From positions 1-54,437 of the forward strand of contig JANYJS010000040.1 in assembly GCA_025361765.1 (NCBI GenBank): a stretch of 54,437 nt of DNA, written 5' to 3'. The notes beneath the pieces were generated by a model. The model did not search any database, was not told the origin of the DNA, and saw nothing but the letters and a program-made list of their open reading frames with translations. This document shows positions 25,602 to 33,770 of this stretch, piece after piece (the stretch's first letter is position 1; the number at the start of each line of letters is the position of its first letter). Made by a program: the position numbers and the translations under genes. The DNA comes from Bacillota bacterium (GTDB lineage Bacteria; Bacillota; Clostridia; Peptostreptococcales; Anaerovoracaceae).

Positions 25602-26426
25602 TTATGTAGCAATTTCTAATGCTTGACCTAGAACTTCTGCGATTGGCTCATTGATGACCAGGTTTGCCAGATGATCATACTGGGTGCTGGATTTATTGAT
25701 TAAAATCAGGTTTTTCCCATGGTAATAATTGATTAATCCAGCCGCCGGGTAGACCACTAATGAGGTCCCGCCAACAATCAATGTGTCAGCCAGGCCGATG
25801 GTCTTAGTCGCTTTATGTATGACTGTCTCGTCCAAAGCTTCCTCATATAGTACAACATTCGGCTTCACGACGCCGCCGCAGCTCTGACATTTGGGAATGC
25901 TGCCTGTGCAATTGGCAGCATCCATAATATAGTCCAGGTCATAGGCCTTGCCGCAGTCCATGCAGTGATTGTGTAGCACCGAGCCATGAAGTTCTAAGAC
26001 GTTTTTGCTGCCTGCGCTCTGGTGGAGCCCGTCAATATTCTGGGTGACCACAGCCTTGAGTTTTCCCAAAGCTTCCAGTTTTGCCAGAGCCTTATGCGCT
26101 TTATTTGGCTGTGCCTTTTGATAAATCAGGTTCGTCTTATAATAGTCATAGAAAACTTCCGTATGACTCATAAAAAAACTGTAACTGAGCAGCTCTTCTG
26201 GGGGATAGCCATAATCCCTGACAGCATTATATAATCCGTTTTCCGATCTGAAATCTGGAATGCCGCTCTCGGTCGAAACGCCAGCTCCGCCAAAAAACAC
26301 AATGCTGCTGCTCTCTTGAATGATTTCTTTTAGCTTCTCAATGCTGCTCCCAATGATGATTTCTATAAGTTTCTCTATTTTGCAGCTCCCTTTGATGATT
26401 TCTTTATTTTTCTCGATTTTTTCCAT
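25602..26426 (-). CDS. sirtuin, NAD-dependent protein deacylase, with triplicated N-terminal helix
   Basis: 274 residues from ATG 26426, chosen because AGGTG is about eight bases upstream. Sir2 motifs are FFGGAGVSTESGIPDFRS, VTQNIDGLHQSAG, the catalytic His in LELHGSVLHNH, the zinc site CMDC and CQSC, and VGGTSLVVYPAAG. It removes acyl groups from lysines using NAD. The normal start of the family, IEKLKEII..SS, occurs three times in tandem (12-13 residues each). The gene directly follows the DUF4130 gene in the SOS-controlled operon, which ties it to DNA damage or NAD metabolism. Confidence 0.9.
   Translation of the reverse strand: MEKIEKNKEIIKGSCKIEKLIEIIIGSSIEKLKEIIQESSSIVFFGGAGVSTESGIPDFRSENGLYNAVRDYGYPPEELLSYSFFMSHTEVFYDYYKTNLIYQKAQPNKAHKALAKLEALGKLKAVVTQNIDGLHQSAGSKNVLELHGSVLHNHCMDCGKAYDLDYIMDAANCTGSIPKCQSCGGVVKPNVVLYEEALDETVIHKATKTIGLADTLIVGGTSLVVYPAAGLINYYHGKNLILINKSSTQYDHLANLVINEPIAEVLGQALEIAT
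26318..26425 (-). repeat. triplicated 36-39 bp coding repeat, sirtuin N-terminus
   Basis: Three diverged in-frame copies begin near 26425, 26386 and 26350 on the minus strand. Each encodes IEKxxEIIxxSS. The divergence between copies shows the duplication is not recent. Confidence 0.75.
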
Positions 26427-26437
26427 AATCATGCCAC

Positions 26438-27184
26438 CTACTTCGTTTCCATTATACCAATTTCCGTCAGGTTTTTCCAGTAGCGTACCGGCATGCATCT
26501 CTTCTGACAGCGCGGATTGGTGCGCTCTTTTATGGCAATATTTTCAAAATAGACTTTCCACAGATCCTGATAAAACCGCTCTTCCTTCTCAAAGTCGGGG
26601 ATGATCTCGGGATCCACCGCCGCAATATACCACTTCCCTGCATGACAAAAAATGGCTTTTTTTCGTCTCTTGTCAAAAATAGTAAAGGCTTCATTCTTAT
26701 ATCTGTCGGCAAAATGATCAGCCATAAGCTCGAGTACATCGTGATCCGGCTCAATTGAGCAGAAAAGCACCCCATTTATCTCAGAGAATCGGACCAAGCC
26801 AAGAAGTCTGACCTTCTCAAAAGATACCTTGCGGTCCAGATCCTGCATGGCTAAAACTACTGGATGCGCATGCATAGAACTTATGCAGCCGCCTTTTTTA
26901 AAACCCAGTCGAAGGTAGGAAAGTATGATGTTCTCTTTTTCTTTATGAGAAGAAAGATGAACCCGATAAACCCTTTCCAGTGCTTCTTCAGAGATTTTAG
27001 TCCTGATGCCTGAATAAACTGCATGGGCTTTTTCTTCGTCAGTTACAATTTTGTAAAATTCAGTTAATATGGAAACCTGATAATCCGCCTCAGGATAAAT
27101 GCCATTGGCTCGCTCCCCATAATAGTTCGTATGAACACAGGTCAGCAGCCCCTCAAAAGTGCCATCATAAATATAATCAACCAT
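26438..27184 (-). CDS. DUF4130/TIGR03915-type DNA metabolism protein
   Basis: 248 residues from ATG 27184 (VDYIYDGTFEGLLTC opening). The TIGR03915 family is nearly always encoded next to the radical SAM protein seen here and is sometimes fused to uracil-DNA glycosylase-like domains. The C-terminal half (about 85-245) is the DUF4130 domain, with FSEINGVLFCSIEPDHDVL, ADHFADRYKNEAFTIFDKRR and YQDLWKVYFENIAIKER. A role in DNA repair is inferred from this partnership. The start overlaps the radical SAM gene end by eight bases, so translation is coupled. Confidence 0.85.
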   Translation of the reverse strand: MVDYIYDGTFEGLLTCVHTNYYGERANGIYPEADYQVSILTEFYKIVTDEEKAHAVYSGIRTKISEEALERVYRVHLSSHKEKENIILSYLRLGFKKGGCISSMHAHPVVLAMQDLDRKVSFEKVRLLGLVRFSEINGVLFCSIEPDHDVLELMADHFADRYKNEAFTIFDKRRKKAIFCHAGKWYIAAVDPEIIPDFEKEERFYQDLWKVYFENIAIKERTNPRCQKRCMPVRYWKNLTEIGIMETK

Positions 27185-28688
27185 GGCGACCACCGTCTCC
27201 AATTTGAAGATTTCCATTGGCATCCACAACGCTTTGAGGATTTTCCAGGTTTCTGTTCCCCACTGTTCTGGTGGGCATTGTCTCGCTGAACATTGACATC
27301 TGATTTTCTGGCGGGAGCAATTTTTGTCTGATGAGAAAGGGATCCTGAGCTACTCCGCCGTAATATTTGCCACAGCAGGTAAGAAAATATTGGGCCCGTT
27401 TGACGACGACGCCCAGTTTCTTTAAATCATCAAATTTTATGGTGGACAGGCGGCGCTGCCTGATGATTCTCATAGCCGAGGTAGTGCCTACTCCAGGAAT
27501 ACGCAGTAGCTCTTCGTAGGAAACTTTGTTGATTTCCATAGGAAAATGCTTGAGATTGCGCAGGGCCCAGGACATCTTGGGATCCACTTCAAGATCTAAA
27601 AAGGGATTTGCCTCGTCTATAATCTCATCAGCTGTAAACTTATAAAAGCGCATGAGCCAGTCCGCTTGGTATAGGCGGTTTTCTCTTCTTAACGGCACTG
27701 CCGTCATAGCAGATGGGAGCAGGCCGGAGGCCACATTGCCCACCGGTATATAGGCAGAAAAGTAGACCCGCTTCATCTTGAAGGTCTTATAAAGGCTTTC
27801 AGAAGTTTTAATTATTCGGCGATCGCTTTCCGGCGTCGCGCCAATAATCATTTGTGTGCTCTGTCCTGCCGGAGCAAATTTTTCTTTATACCCGCTCCTG
27901 CTCTGTATTTGTTGTTTTAGTCCTTGTGGAAATTCATCACCGGTCTCCCGGATCAAAAAACCATTGTCTGACAAGTTCGTGAAGCCGCCATAACTGCCTT
28001 TAGAGTTGGCGCTACTGTAGGCGGCACCGTAGTCACTGCCATTACCATATCCGCCGCCGTTGCCGTACGAGACGCCGCTAAGTTGTCTTCTGTCAAGAAT
28101 CGTCTCCGTAATCTGCTTCATGGGGGTCACGATAGCCGCCATCTTTTTTTGAGGGGCCAGAAGCTCAAGGCTCTTCGTAGTAGGCAGTTCAATATTGATG
28201 CTGAGTCTGTCCGCAAGGAGTCCAACTTGATTAACCAATTCTGGTGAGACCCCCGGCACAATCTTGGCATGGATATATCCCGCAAAGCCGTGGATTTCTC
28301 TTAGAATTCTAATGGCCCGAATGATGCGCTCAGTAGTATAGTCCGGGGACACTTCGACGGCGGAGCTCAAAAACAGGCCTTCAATATAATTTCTGCGATA
28401 GAATTCGATGACAAGGTCCGCCAGCTCCTCCGGCTCAAAGCTGGCCCGCTGGACGTCAGCCGTCCTTCTGTTGACGCAGTATTGACAGTCATAGACGCAT
28501 TTATTGGTAAAAAGCACTTTGAGAAGTGAGATGCATCTGCCGTCAGAAGACCAGGAATGGCAAATCCCCATGCTTGAGGCACTGCCGATTTTACCGCTGT
28601 TCTGCCGGTTTACTCCGCTAGTCGCGCAGGAAACATCATATTTGGCTGCATCAGACAGCACTTTAAGTTTATCTAGCATATTGTCCAA
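27177..28688 (-). CDS. radical SAM DNA modification/repair-type protein with HhH motif (TIGR03916)
   Basis: About 503 residues from the TTG at 28688, six bases after AGAGGTG; ATG 28679 is the alternative. The [4Fe-4S]/SAM motif is CVYDCQYC in the N-terminal third, and VGATPESDRRI marks the barrel end. The C-terminal IPGVGTTSAMRIIRQRRL is a helix-hairpin-helix DNA-binding element. TIGR03916 proteins are related to spore photoproduct lyase-type repair enzymes; their lesion is unknown. A Gly/Tyr/Asn/Ser-rich insert (roughly residues 205-245) interrupts the barrel ahead of the conserved PAGQSTQM. First gene of an operon with DUF4130 and sirtuin genes, under two SOS boxes. Confidence 0.88.
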   Translation of the reverse strand: MDNMLDKLKVLSDAAKYDVSCATSGVNRQNSGKIGSASSMGICHSWSSDGRCISLLKVLFTNKCVYDCQYCVNRRTADVQRASFEPEELADLVIEFYRRNYIEGLFLSSAVEVSPDYTTERIIRAIRILREIHGFAGYIHAKIVPGVSPELVNQVGLLADRLSINIELPTTKSLELLAPQKKMAAIVTPMKQITETILDRRQLSGVSYGNGGGYGNGSDYGAAYSSANSKGSYGGFTNLSDNGFLIRETGDEFPQGLKQQIQSRSGYKEKFAPAGQSTQMIIGATPESDRRIIKTSESLYKTFKMKRVYFSAYIPVGNVASGLLPSAMTAVPLRRENRLYQADWLMRFYKFTADEIIDEANPFLDLEVDPKMSWALRNLKHFPMEINKVSYEELLRIPGVGTTSAMRIIRQRRLSTIKFDDLKKLGVVVKRAQYFLTCCGKYYGGVAQDPFLIRQKLLPPENQMSMFSETMPTRTVGNRNLENPQSVVDANGNLQIGDGGRHG

Positions 28689-28714
28689 CAAGATCACCTC
28701 TCTTCGGTCGAATA

Positions 28715-28726
28715 GAACGTGTGTTC
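28715..28726. promoter_or_regulatory. SOS (LexA) box 2
   Basis: GAACGTGTGTTC is a perfect GAAC-N4-GTTC box just downstream of the -10 of the radical SAM operon promoter. LexA bound here would block initiation. Confidence 0.8.
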
Positions 28727-28728
28727 TT

Positions 28729-28757
28729 ATTATATTATAAACGGAACTTATGTTCAA
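28729..28757 (-). promoter_or_regulatory. sigma-A promoter of the radical SAM/DUF4130/sirtuin operon
   Basis: TTGAAC (28752-28757), 17 bases, TATAAT (28729-28734). The -35 overlaps one SOS box; the other lies just after the -10. Confidence 0.75.
28744..28755. promoter_or_regulatory. SOS (LexA) box 1
   Basis: GAACTTATGTTC is a perfect GAAC-N4-GTTC box covering the -35 hexamer. Its right arm is part of a direct tandem repeat ATGTTCAATAG (28750-28760 and 28761-28771). Confidence 0.8.
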
Positions 28758-28890
28758 TAGATGTTCAATAGAATTATTTTTTGATATAATGGTTTTATAA
28801 ATATAGCGGTAGTTATGGCGAAATACCAGCTAAAAGATAGCCGTAGCTATGGTATTAGATCCGCGCCTTATAAGGTTGGAGGTACCTCAT

Positions 28891-30117
28891 ATGATTTCAT
28901 CAAAGGCATTCGATACTTCAAGTGCCCAGTCCGGCGTTTTAAGCGGGCAATCCACGGCTAAAACTCAGCAGTCCGGCGCTTCAACAGCGCTGCCTGGCCC
29001 TCAGAAAACTGCCCTAGTCTTAAGCGGTGGAGGCTCTAGAGGAGCCTATGAAATTGGCGTTTGGCAGGGCCTTAGAGAACTGGGTATCGACATTGATATC
29101 GTAACTGGAACCTCAGTTGGCGCCTTGAATGGAGCCGTAATTGTTCAGGATCGATTCGACCTTGCCCTAGACCTCTGGTCGAGTTTAGAAACTACCGTCA
29201 TGGCACTTGATGCTCCTCATCCCTTCACCCGGGAAATTTTAGTCAAGGACGGCGCGGCATACTCTTCACTTAAAAAAATCCTGGATGATCATATTGATGA
29301 AACCATTATCCGGAATTCGCCCATGGATTATGGCATCGTCACTGTCGAACTGGTTTCTTTTAAGCCTTTATATCTATTCAAGGAGAACATTCCAAAAGGG
29401 CAGCTTGTGGATTATATGCTGGCGAGCTCCGCTTGTTTTCCTGCGCTAAGTTATTACGAAATTGACCATGTCAAATATATAGATGGCGCTTATTCAGACA
29501 ATATGCCTATCGGCATGGCTTTTGAGCGTGGTGCAACCAGAGTAATTGCTGTAGACCTCAGTTCCATCGGACTTCAGCCCAATAAGAAAAAGTTTGATGA
29601 TTTGTCATCAGTAACAACGGTTTCCTGCCAATGGGATCTCGGGAACATACTCGTTTTTGACAAAAAAAATGCAAGACGCATCATGCGTCTTGGTTATCTG
29701 GATGTGATGAAAGCATTTCATGCTTTTGATGGCAGTAACTACTGCTTTATCTCTGGTGAAATGGATAAAAGAAGTCTTGGTTATGCTGAAAGTGCCGGCA
29801 GGATTTTTGATCTCGATCCGGAACTGATTTACAGCAGGGATATCTTCAATGCCAAATTAGGGCTAGCCTGTTCTTCTTACTTAAAAGAAACTGAGAATGA
29901 GATCAGTGAAGCATCTAGTGAGCTTAAAAAGTGGCGACCTTTCGGCGTCGTTAATCTGCTCAAAAGGCTCAATACCAAAACTTTGACCATCCTCATCGCC
30001 CAGCAAACAAGTCAGAATGTCAGTGTCAAAAGTATTCTGGCGGGAAAGGCAGTTAAAACATTATTTAAGAAGGAATTTGAGGCTGCTACCTATCTCGGCA
30101 GGGCAGGACTCATATAA
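28891..30117 (+). CDS. patatin-like phospholipase
   Basis: 408 residues from ATG 28891, which has GGAGGT seven bases upstream. The first about 35 residues are a Ser/Gln/Gly-rich tail. The patatin domain follows, with oxyanion loop SGGGSRGAYEIG, nucleophile GTSVGALNGA and the dyad Asp in YIDGAYSDNMP. The catalytic Ser-Asp dyad is intact. It likely hydrolyses membrane lipids or acyl-glycerols in the cytoplasm. Its last 57 bases overlap the 3' end of the convergent glycosyltransferase gene. Confidence 0.88.
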   Translation: MISSKAFDTSSAQSGVLSGQSTAKTQQSGASTALPGPQKTALVLSGGGSRGAYEIGVWQGLRELGIDIDIVTGTSVGALNGAVIVQDRFDLALDLWSSLETTVMALDAPHPFTREILVKDGAAYSSLKKILDDHIDETIIRNSPMDYGIVTVELVSFKPLYLFKENIPKGQLVDYMLASSACFPALSYYEIDHVKYIDGAYSDNMPIGMAFERGATRVIAVDLSSIGLQPNKKKFDDLSSVTTVSCQWDLGNILVFDKKNARRIMRLGYLDVMKAFHAFDGSNYCFISGEMDKRSLGYAESAGRIFDLDPELIYSRDIFNAKLGLACSSYLKETENEISEASSELKKWRPFGVVNLLKRLNTKTLTILIAQQTSQNVSVKSILAGKAVKTLFKKEFEAATYLGRAGLI

Positions 30118-31242
30118 CAGATTTCCTCTCTTTGCCACTTCTGCCGTTAGAAAATCGCACAATTTCTGTGTCGCCTCTTTTTTGCCATAAAGTCTTATGG
30201 TCCTTTTTAGATGCTTCAGTCGTTCCGGATTCTTAAAGAGCGTGAAAATAGCTTCTTCAAGGGGGAAGGTCTTAGTCGCCTGCAGGGCCAGTCCGTTATT
30301 AAGCATAAACTCTGCATTGCGTTCTTCTTGTCCGGGAATCGGATTTACCATGATCATGGGCAGTTCTTTCGCTAAGGCTTCAGAAGATGTAATTCCACCG
30401 GGTTTGGTAATTATGCAGTCGGCAGCATCCATCATTTGGTCCACATTATCCACATAGCCATAGACGTCAAACCGTTTCCTGGTAGTAAGCTTTTTGATTT
30501 TCCGATATTGTCTTTTATTTTTCCCGCAGACCACCAGAGTTTGAAAGTCGATTGGCAATTCATCCAGGTGCTCAATGGTTTTATCAATTTTACCGTAGCC
30601 CATACTTCCGCTCATAAGAAGAATTGTTGGCATCCTAAGGTCAAGTTTCAAGTCTTCGCGTGCTTTCTTCTGATCTCCCCTGATAGAGAATTTTGGTTTG
30701 ATTGGAATGCCATAAGGCAAAACTTTCTTCAGATCAAGACCTTTTTGCATAAGCTGGTGGTCTAAAAGCTCATTTACAGTGACGTAATAATCCAGGCTTC
30801 GCGTCTCCTCCCAAAGCGGATGAAGGGTGAAATCCGTTACAATCCCTACGGTAATGGCGTTAAGGCAACCTTTTTCAATTAGTATATTGACCATGGTCGC
30901 CGGTAAAACATGGGTACAAATGATCACATTGGGTTTATAATCGTCAAAATATTCTCTGAGCTCTGAGGCCATAAGTGTATTGCTCAGTTTTATAACAGAA
31001 TATTTATTCATAGGCTCATTTTTTTTAACCACAAGCTCATAAAGCAGTGAACTTGCTTTTGGCGTAAATTTCGTCGAAAGCATATAAGCTTTTGATACGG
31101 CATCCTGAAGCATTGGCCGAATATAGCCATAGGCATCGATCATTCTGCATTCCACACCTTGGTTTTGGAAATATTCCTGTATCGCCTGGCCCGTAGCGTG
31201 ATGTCCTTGACCTGTGGACATGCTTAAAATGAGTACCTTCAT
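30061..31242 (-). CDS. MGDG synthase/UgtP-family diacylglycerol glycosyltransferase
   Basis: A 393-residue GT28-type enzyme. The N-terminal MGDG-synthase domain has LSMSTGQGHHATGQAI. The C-terminal UDP-sugar site has LLMSGSMGYGKI, the DNVDQMMDAADCIITKPGGITSSEAL block and NPIPGQEERNAEF. Relatives add glucose or galactose to diacylglycerol to form membrane glycolipids or the lipoteichoic acid anchor. It follows the ECF S component gene by 21 bases. Its 3' end overlaps the convergent patatin gene. Confidence 0.88.
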   Translation of the reverse strand: MKVLILSMSTGQGHHATGQAIQEYFQNQGVECRMIDAYGYIRPMLQDAVSKAYMLSTKFTPKASSLLYELVVKKNEPMNKYSVIKLSNTLMASELREYFDDYKPNVIICTHVLPATMVNILIEKGCLNAITVGIVTDFTLHPLWEETRSLDYYVTVNELLDHQLMQKGLDLKKVLPYGIPIKPKFSIRGDQKKAREDLKLDLRMPTILLMSGSMGYGKIDKTIEHLDELPIDFQTLVVCGKNKRQYRKIKKLTTRKRFDVYGYVDNVDQMMDAADCIITKPGGITSSEALAKELPMIMVNPIPGQEERNAEFMLNNGLALQATKTFPLEEAIFTLFKNPERLKHLKRTIRLYGKKEATQKLCDFLTAEVAKRGNLLYESCPAEIGSSLKFLLK

Positions 31243-31263
31243 AGTTTTATCCTCCCTTGCCTC

Positions 31264-32046
31264 TTACTTGTAGGTAAAGAATTTCTTGATTGGTGTTTTA
31301 TATAAAGCCGCTGTAATCAAAGCCGCTATAAGAAAACCTATTACGAATTGTACCATATTCCAAGGGATACTGAAAGCGGATACGGCAAAATTGCCATACA
31401 TGAGACCTCCGGCGATGTAGTAGCCAAATACCATCCAAAGGCCCCCCAGCGTCATGCCCAGCAGCTGATACACCGGAATCACCAGATGTTCTTTTTTTCT
31501 GATGTATAGGGCAATAATAATCAGAAACACTGGAATCAGTAGCGCTACAAGCATCAGTTGACTCTGAACCTGATTGATCAGTTCTCCTAATGCACTCAAA
31601 TCCTTAACATCCTCAGATAACAGAGACTGAGGGTTGCTGGCTATCTGAGACTGAATGATTTGATGAACAATAAAATTAAAGAGTCCCCAAAAGGCAGCGG
31701 TAATGATGCTGAGATAAATGATGTTTCGTTTGCTTTTCATGCACTTTTCTATGGCAAGGCCCATCATTAAAGCCATAATTCCTTTAATGCAAAGCGTCCA
31801 GGGCGCCCAATTGGCATAACCGACAAAGACATCAGCCAACGCGGAGCCAACGCCAGCAGCCACTGCGCCGTATCTGTAGCCAAGAATCAGCACCGACAAA
31901 AAGATCATGCTGTCTCCGAGGTGAATATAGCCGCTTGTAAAGGGCACTGGTATGATGAACACCATTGTCGAAACTGTCACAAGAGCCATCATAAGTCCTG
32001 TCAGAATGGTTTTTTTCGTGTTGATCAGATTGGTTGTATTTTCCAT
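31264..32046 (-). CDS. ECF transporter S component
   Basis: 260 residues with about six membrane helices. The GYIHLGDSMIFLSVLILG stretch (about 38-55) and SALADVFVGYANWAPWTL are typical of vitamin-binding S proteins of the HmpT/PF07155-like type. A roughly 35-residue polar loop after IVHQIIQSQI is longer than usual. It must pair with an energizing EcfAAT module that is not in the window. The ligand is unknown. The divergent MocR/PdxR-type regulator makes vitamin B6 or a pyrimidine/thiamin precursor worth testing. Confidence 0.8.
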   Translation of the reverse strand: MENTTNLINTKKTILTGLMMALVTVSTMVFIIPVPFTSGYIHLGDSMIFLSVLILGYRYGAVAAGVGSALADVFVGYANWAPWTLCIKGIMALMMGLAIEKCMKSKRNIIYLSIITAAFWGLFNFIVHQIIQSQIASNPQSLLSEDVKDLSALGELINQVQSQLMLVALLIPVFLIIIALYIRKKEHLVIPVYQLLGMTLGGLWMVFGYYIAGGLMYGNFAVSAFSIPWNMVQFVIGFLIAALITAALYKTPIKKFFTYK

Positions 32047-32100
32047 GATTGCTTCTCTCTTTCATCCTAAGCATGCTATAGGTGTATTTTGAATTCTTTA

Positions 32101-32200
32101 AAAATCTTTTAAGCAGTATGAAAATCTATTTAATCGTGTGTAAATCTTGTCAGCAGTCTAAAAATCTATTTATTTATGTATGAATCTTGTTAACTGTATC
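32101..32200. repeat. five 20-bp iterons between S component and MocR genes
   Basis: Five consecutive 20-base units share the core AAATCT (one reads GAATCT), followed by T-rich bases and a variable tail. The period of about two helical turns would place each core on the same DNA face. The units lie between two divergent genes. Confidence 0.75.
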
Positions 32201-32328
32201 ACCACCTATTATAATAAAGATAAATTGTATATATTTAAATATGCAGTTTTGGTTTATTTTATAGATACAGTTTCAGTTAGAAATATCACCTTTGCTATAT
32301 AAAGTTATAGTGCGATTGGAGCGAACCC

Positions 32329-33714
32329 ATGATCCCAGTTTTAGACCACAGTTTAACAAAACCTCTGTACCTTCAAATCTACACCTATATTAAGGATGCT
32401 ATTTTGATAGGCAGCATTAAGCCTGGAGAAAAGCTGCCCTCACTTCGAGGACTTTCCAAAGATTTAGGCTTAAGCCTTACCACCGTAGGGCTTTCCTATA
32501 ATCAGCTTCTCGTCGAGGGCTATATCAGCAGCCGGCCTCAGTCCGGTTATTTTGCCAACGTCATTTCTGCAGGCGTTACGGCCTCGCCCTTCGAAGGCAG
32601 CGATCAAATCCTATCGCAATTAGACGATGTTACCCCTAGGCGCTTTTATTCAGACTTGTCATCCTTTGATTTTGTGAAGTGGAAGAAATGTATGAATAAG
32701 ATACTCAATGATTACCCCCATTTGCTATTGGAGGAGGGTTCGCCACAGGGAGAAGAAACACTGCGCTCCCAGATTTCACGTTACATTTATCAATCAAGAG
32801 GCGTGCGTTGTCACGCCAATCAGATCGTCATAGGTGCCGGAACTCAGCAAATCACAAACCTTTTGGCAATTATGCTGAGCATGATGGGTATAGAAGATGC
32901 CTGCTTTGAAGATCCGGGCTATCGGCCCGCCAGAAGCATCTTCATCGGTAGGGGATTTGGGATTTTGCCCATTCCTGTCGGCAAAGAAGGCATTCTCATC
33001 GAAGAATTGCCATCGGGCATCAAATCCACTGTGTATGTCAGCCCTTCCAATCAATTTCCCATGGGCTCTGTTATGCCCATCGCCCGGCGCTACGCCCTTC
33101 TTGAGTGGGCCAAGATCAATAACAGCATGATCATTGAGGACGATTATGACAGCGAACTGCGCTATTTTGGAAGACCCATTCCCTCTCTTTCCGGCCTAGA
33201 TAATGGGGAGCACGTGGTTTATTTGGGTTCCTTTTCCTCGACCCTTTTTCCTTCTATTAAAATTAGCTATATGGTTCTTCCAGAGGTGCTTTTTGCCCTT
33301 TTTAAAACCATGGTCAATGACTATACCCAGACTTGTTCAAAGGCAGAGCAGCTTACCCTCGCTCTTTATATGCAAAACGGTCTTTATCAGACCAACATTA
33401 AGAAATTGCGCAAATTGTATACGCAAAAGGCGCGAGTTGCCACAGACAGTATCAATAAAAGAATGCTCGGCGTGGCCAAAATATTAAACAACAGCTCGGG
33501 GGTTCATATGCTTCTTGAGGTAACAAGCAAACAATCCCCAGAGGAGCTTTGCCTTGCGGCCGCTACGCTGGGGATTGAAATCATACCCATTGCAAAATAT
33601 ACTTTCCAAAAAATTGTTAAGGACAATGCCGTCCTGATTTTTTACTATACCAGGATTCCACTTCATGAAATTGATGGCGCAATCAAAAATCTGTCCGCTC
33701 TTTGGCATAAATAG
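32329..33714 (+). CDS. MocR-type GntR/aminotransferase-fold regulator lacking the PLP lysine
   Basis: 461 residues. The N-terminal GntR winged helix (about 10-75) has LYLQIYTYIKDAI, EKLPSLRGLSKDLGLSLTTV and SRPQSGYF. A fold-type I aminotransferase domain (about 110-460) has GAGTQQITNLLA, SPSNQFPMGSVMP and the PLP-pocket Asp in IEDDYDSE. Where the PLP-binding Lys is expected (SFSKTLFP in relatives) the sequence is SFSSTLFPSIKISY, with Ser304, and the usual phosphate-binding Arg is Lys311. MocR proteins sense vitamin B6 or amino compounds. It is divergent from the ECF S component gene, the probable target. Confidence 0.85.
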   Translation: MIPVLDHSLTKPLYLQIYTYIKDAILIGSIKPGEKLPSLRGLSKDLGLSLTTVGLSYNQLLVEGYISSRPQSGYFANVISAGVTASPFEGSDQILSQLDDVTPRRFYSDLSSFDFVKWKKCMNKILNDYPHLLLEEGSPQGEETLRSQISRYIYQSRGVRCHANQIVIGAGTQQITNLLAIMLSMMGIEDACFEDPGYRPARSIFIGRGFGILPIPVGKEGILIEELPSGIKSTVYVSPSNQFPMGSVMPIARRYALLEWAKINNSMIIEDDYDSELRYFGRPIPSLSGLDNGEHVVYLGSFSSTLFPSIKISYMVLPEVLFALFKTMVNDYTQTCSKAEQLTLALYMQNGLYQTNIKKLRKLYTQKARVATDSINKRMLGVAKILNNSSGVHMLLEVTSKQSPEELCLAAATLGIEIIPIAKYTFQKIVKDNAVLIFYYTRIPLHEIDGAIKNLSALWHK

Positions 33715-33770
33715 ATCCAATATGCCACTTAATGTCCTTCGACATTTTACCTTTATATTGCCCTTATGGA

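Noticed and set aside
28734-28739. First TATAAT in the radical SAM promoter as the -10
   Set aside because: It leaves only 12 bases to the -35; the overlapping TATAAT at 28729-28734 gives the proper 17.
32101-32200. 20-bp repeats as a CRISPR array
   Set aside because: The units are contiguous without spacers and there are no cas genes.
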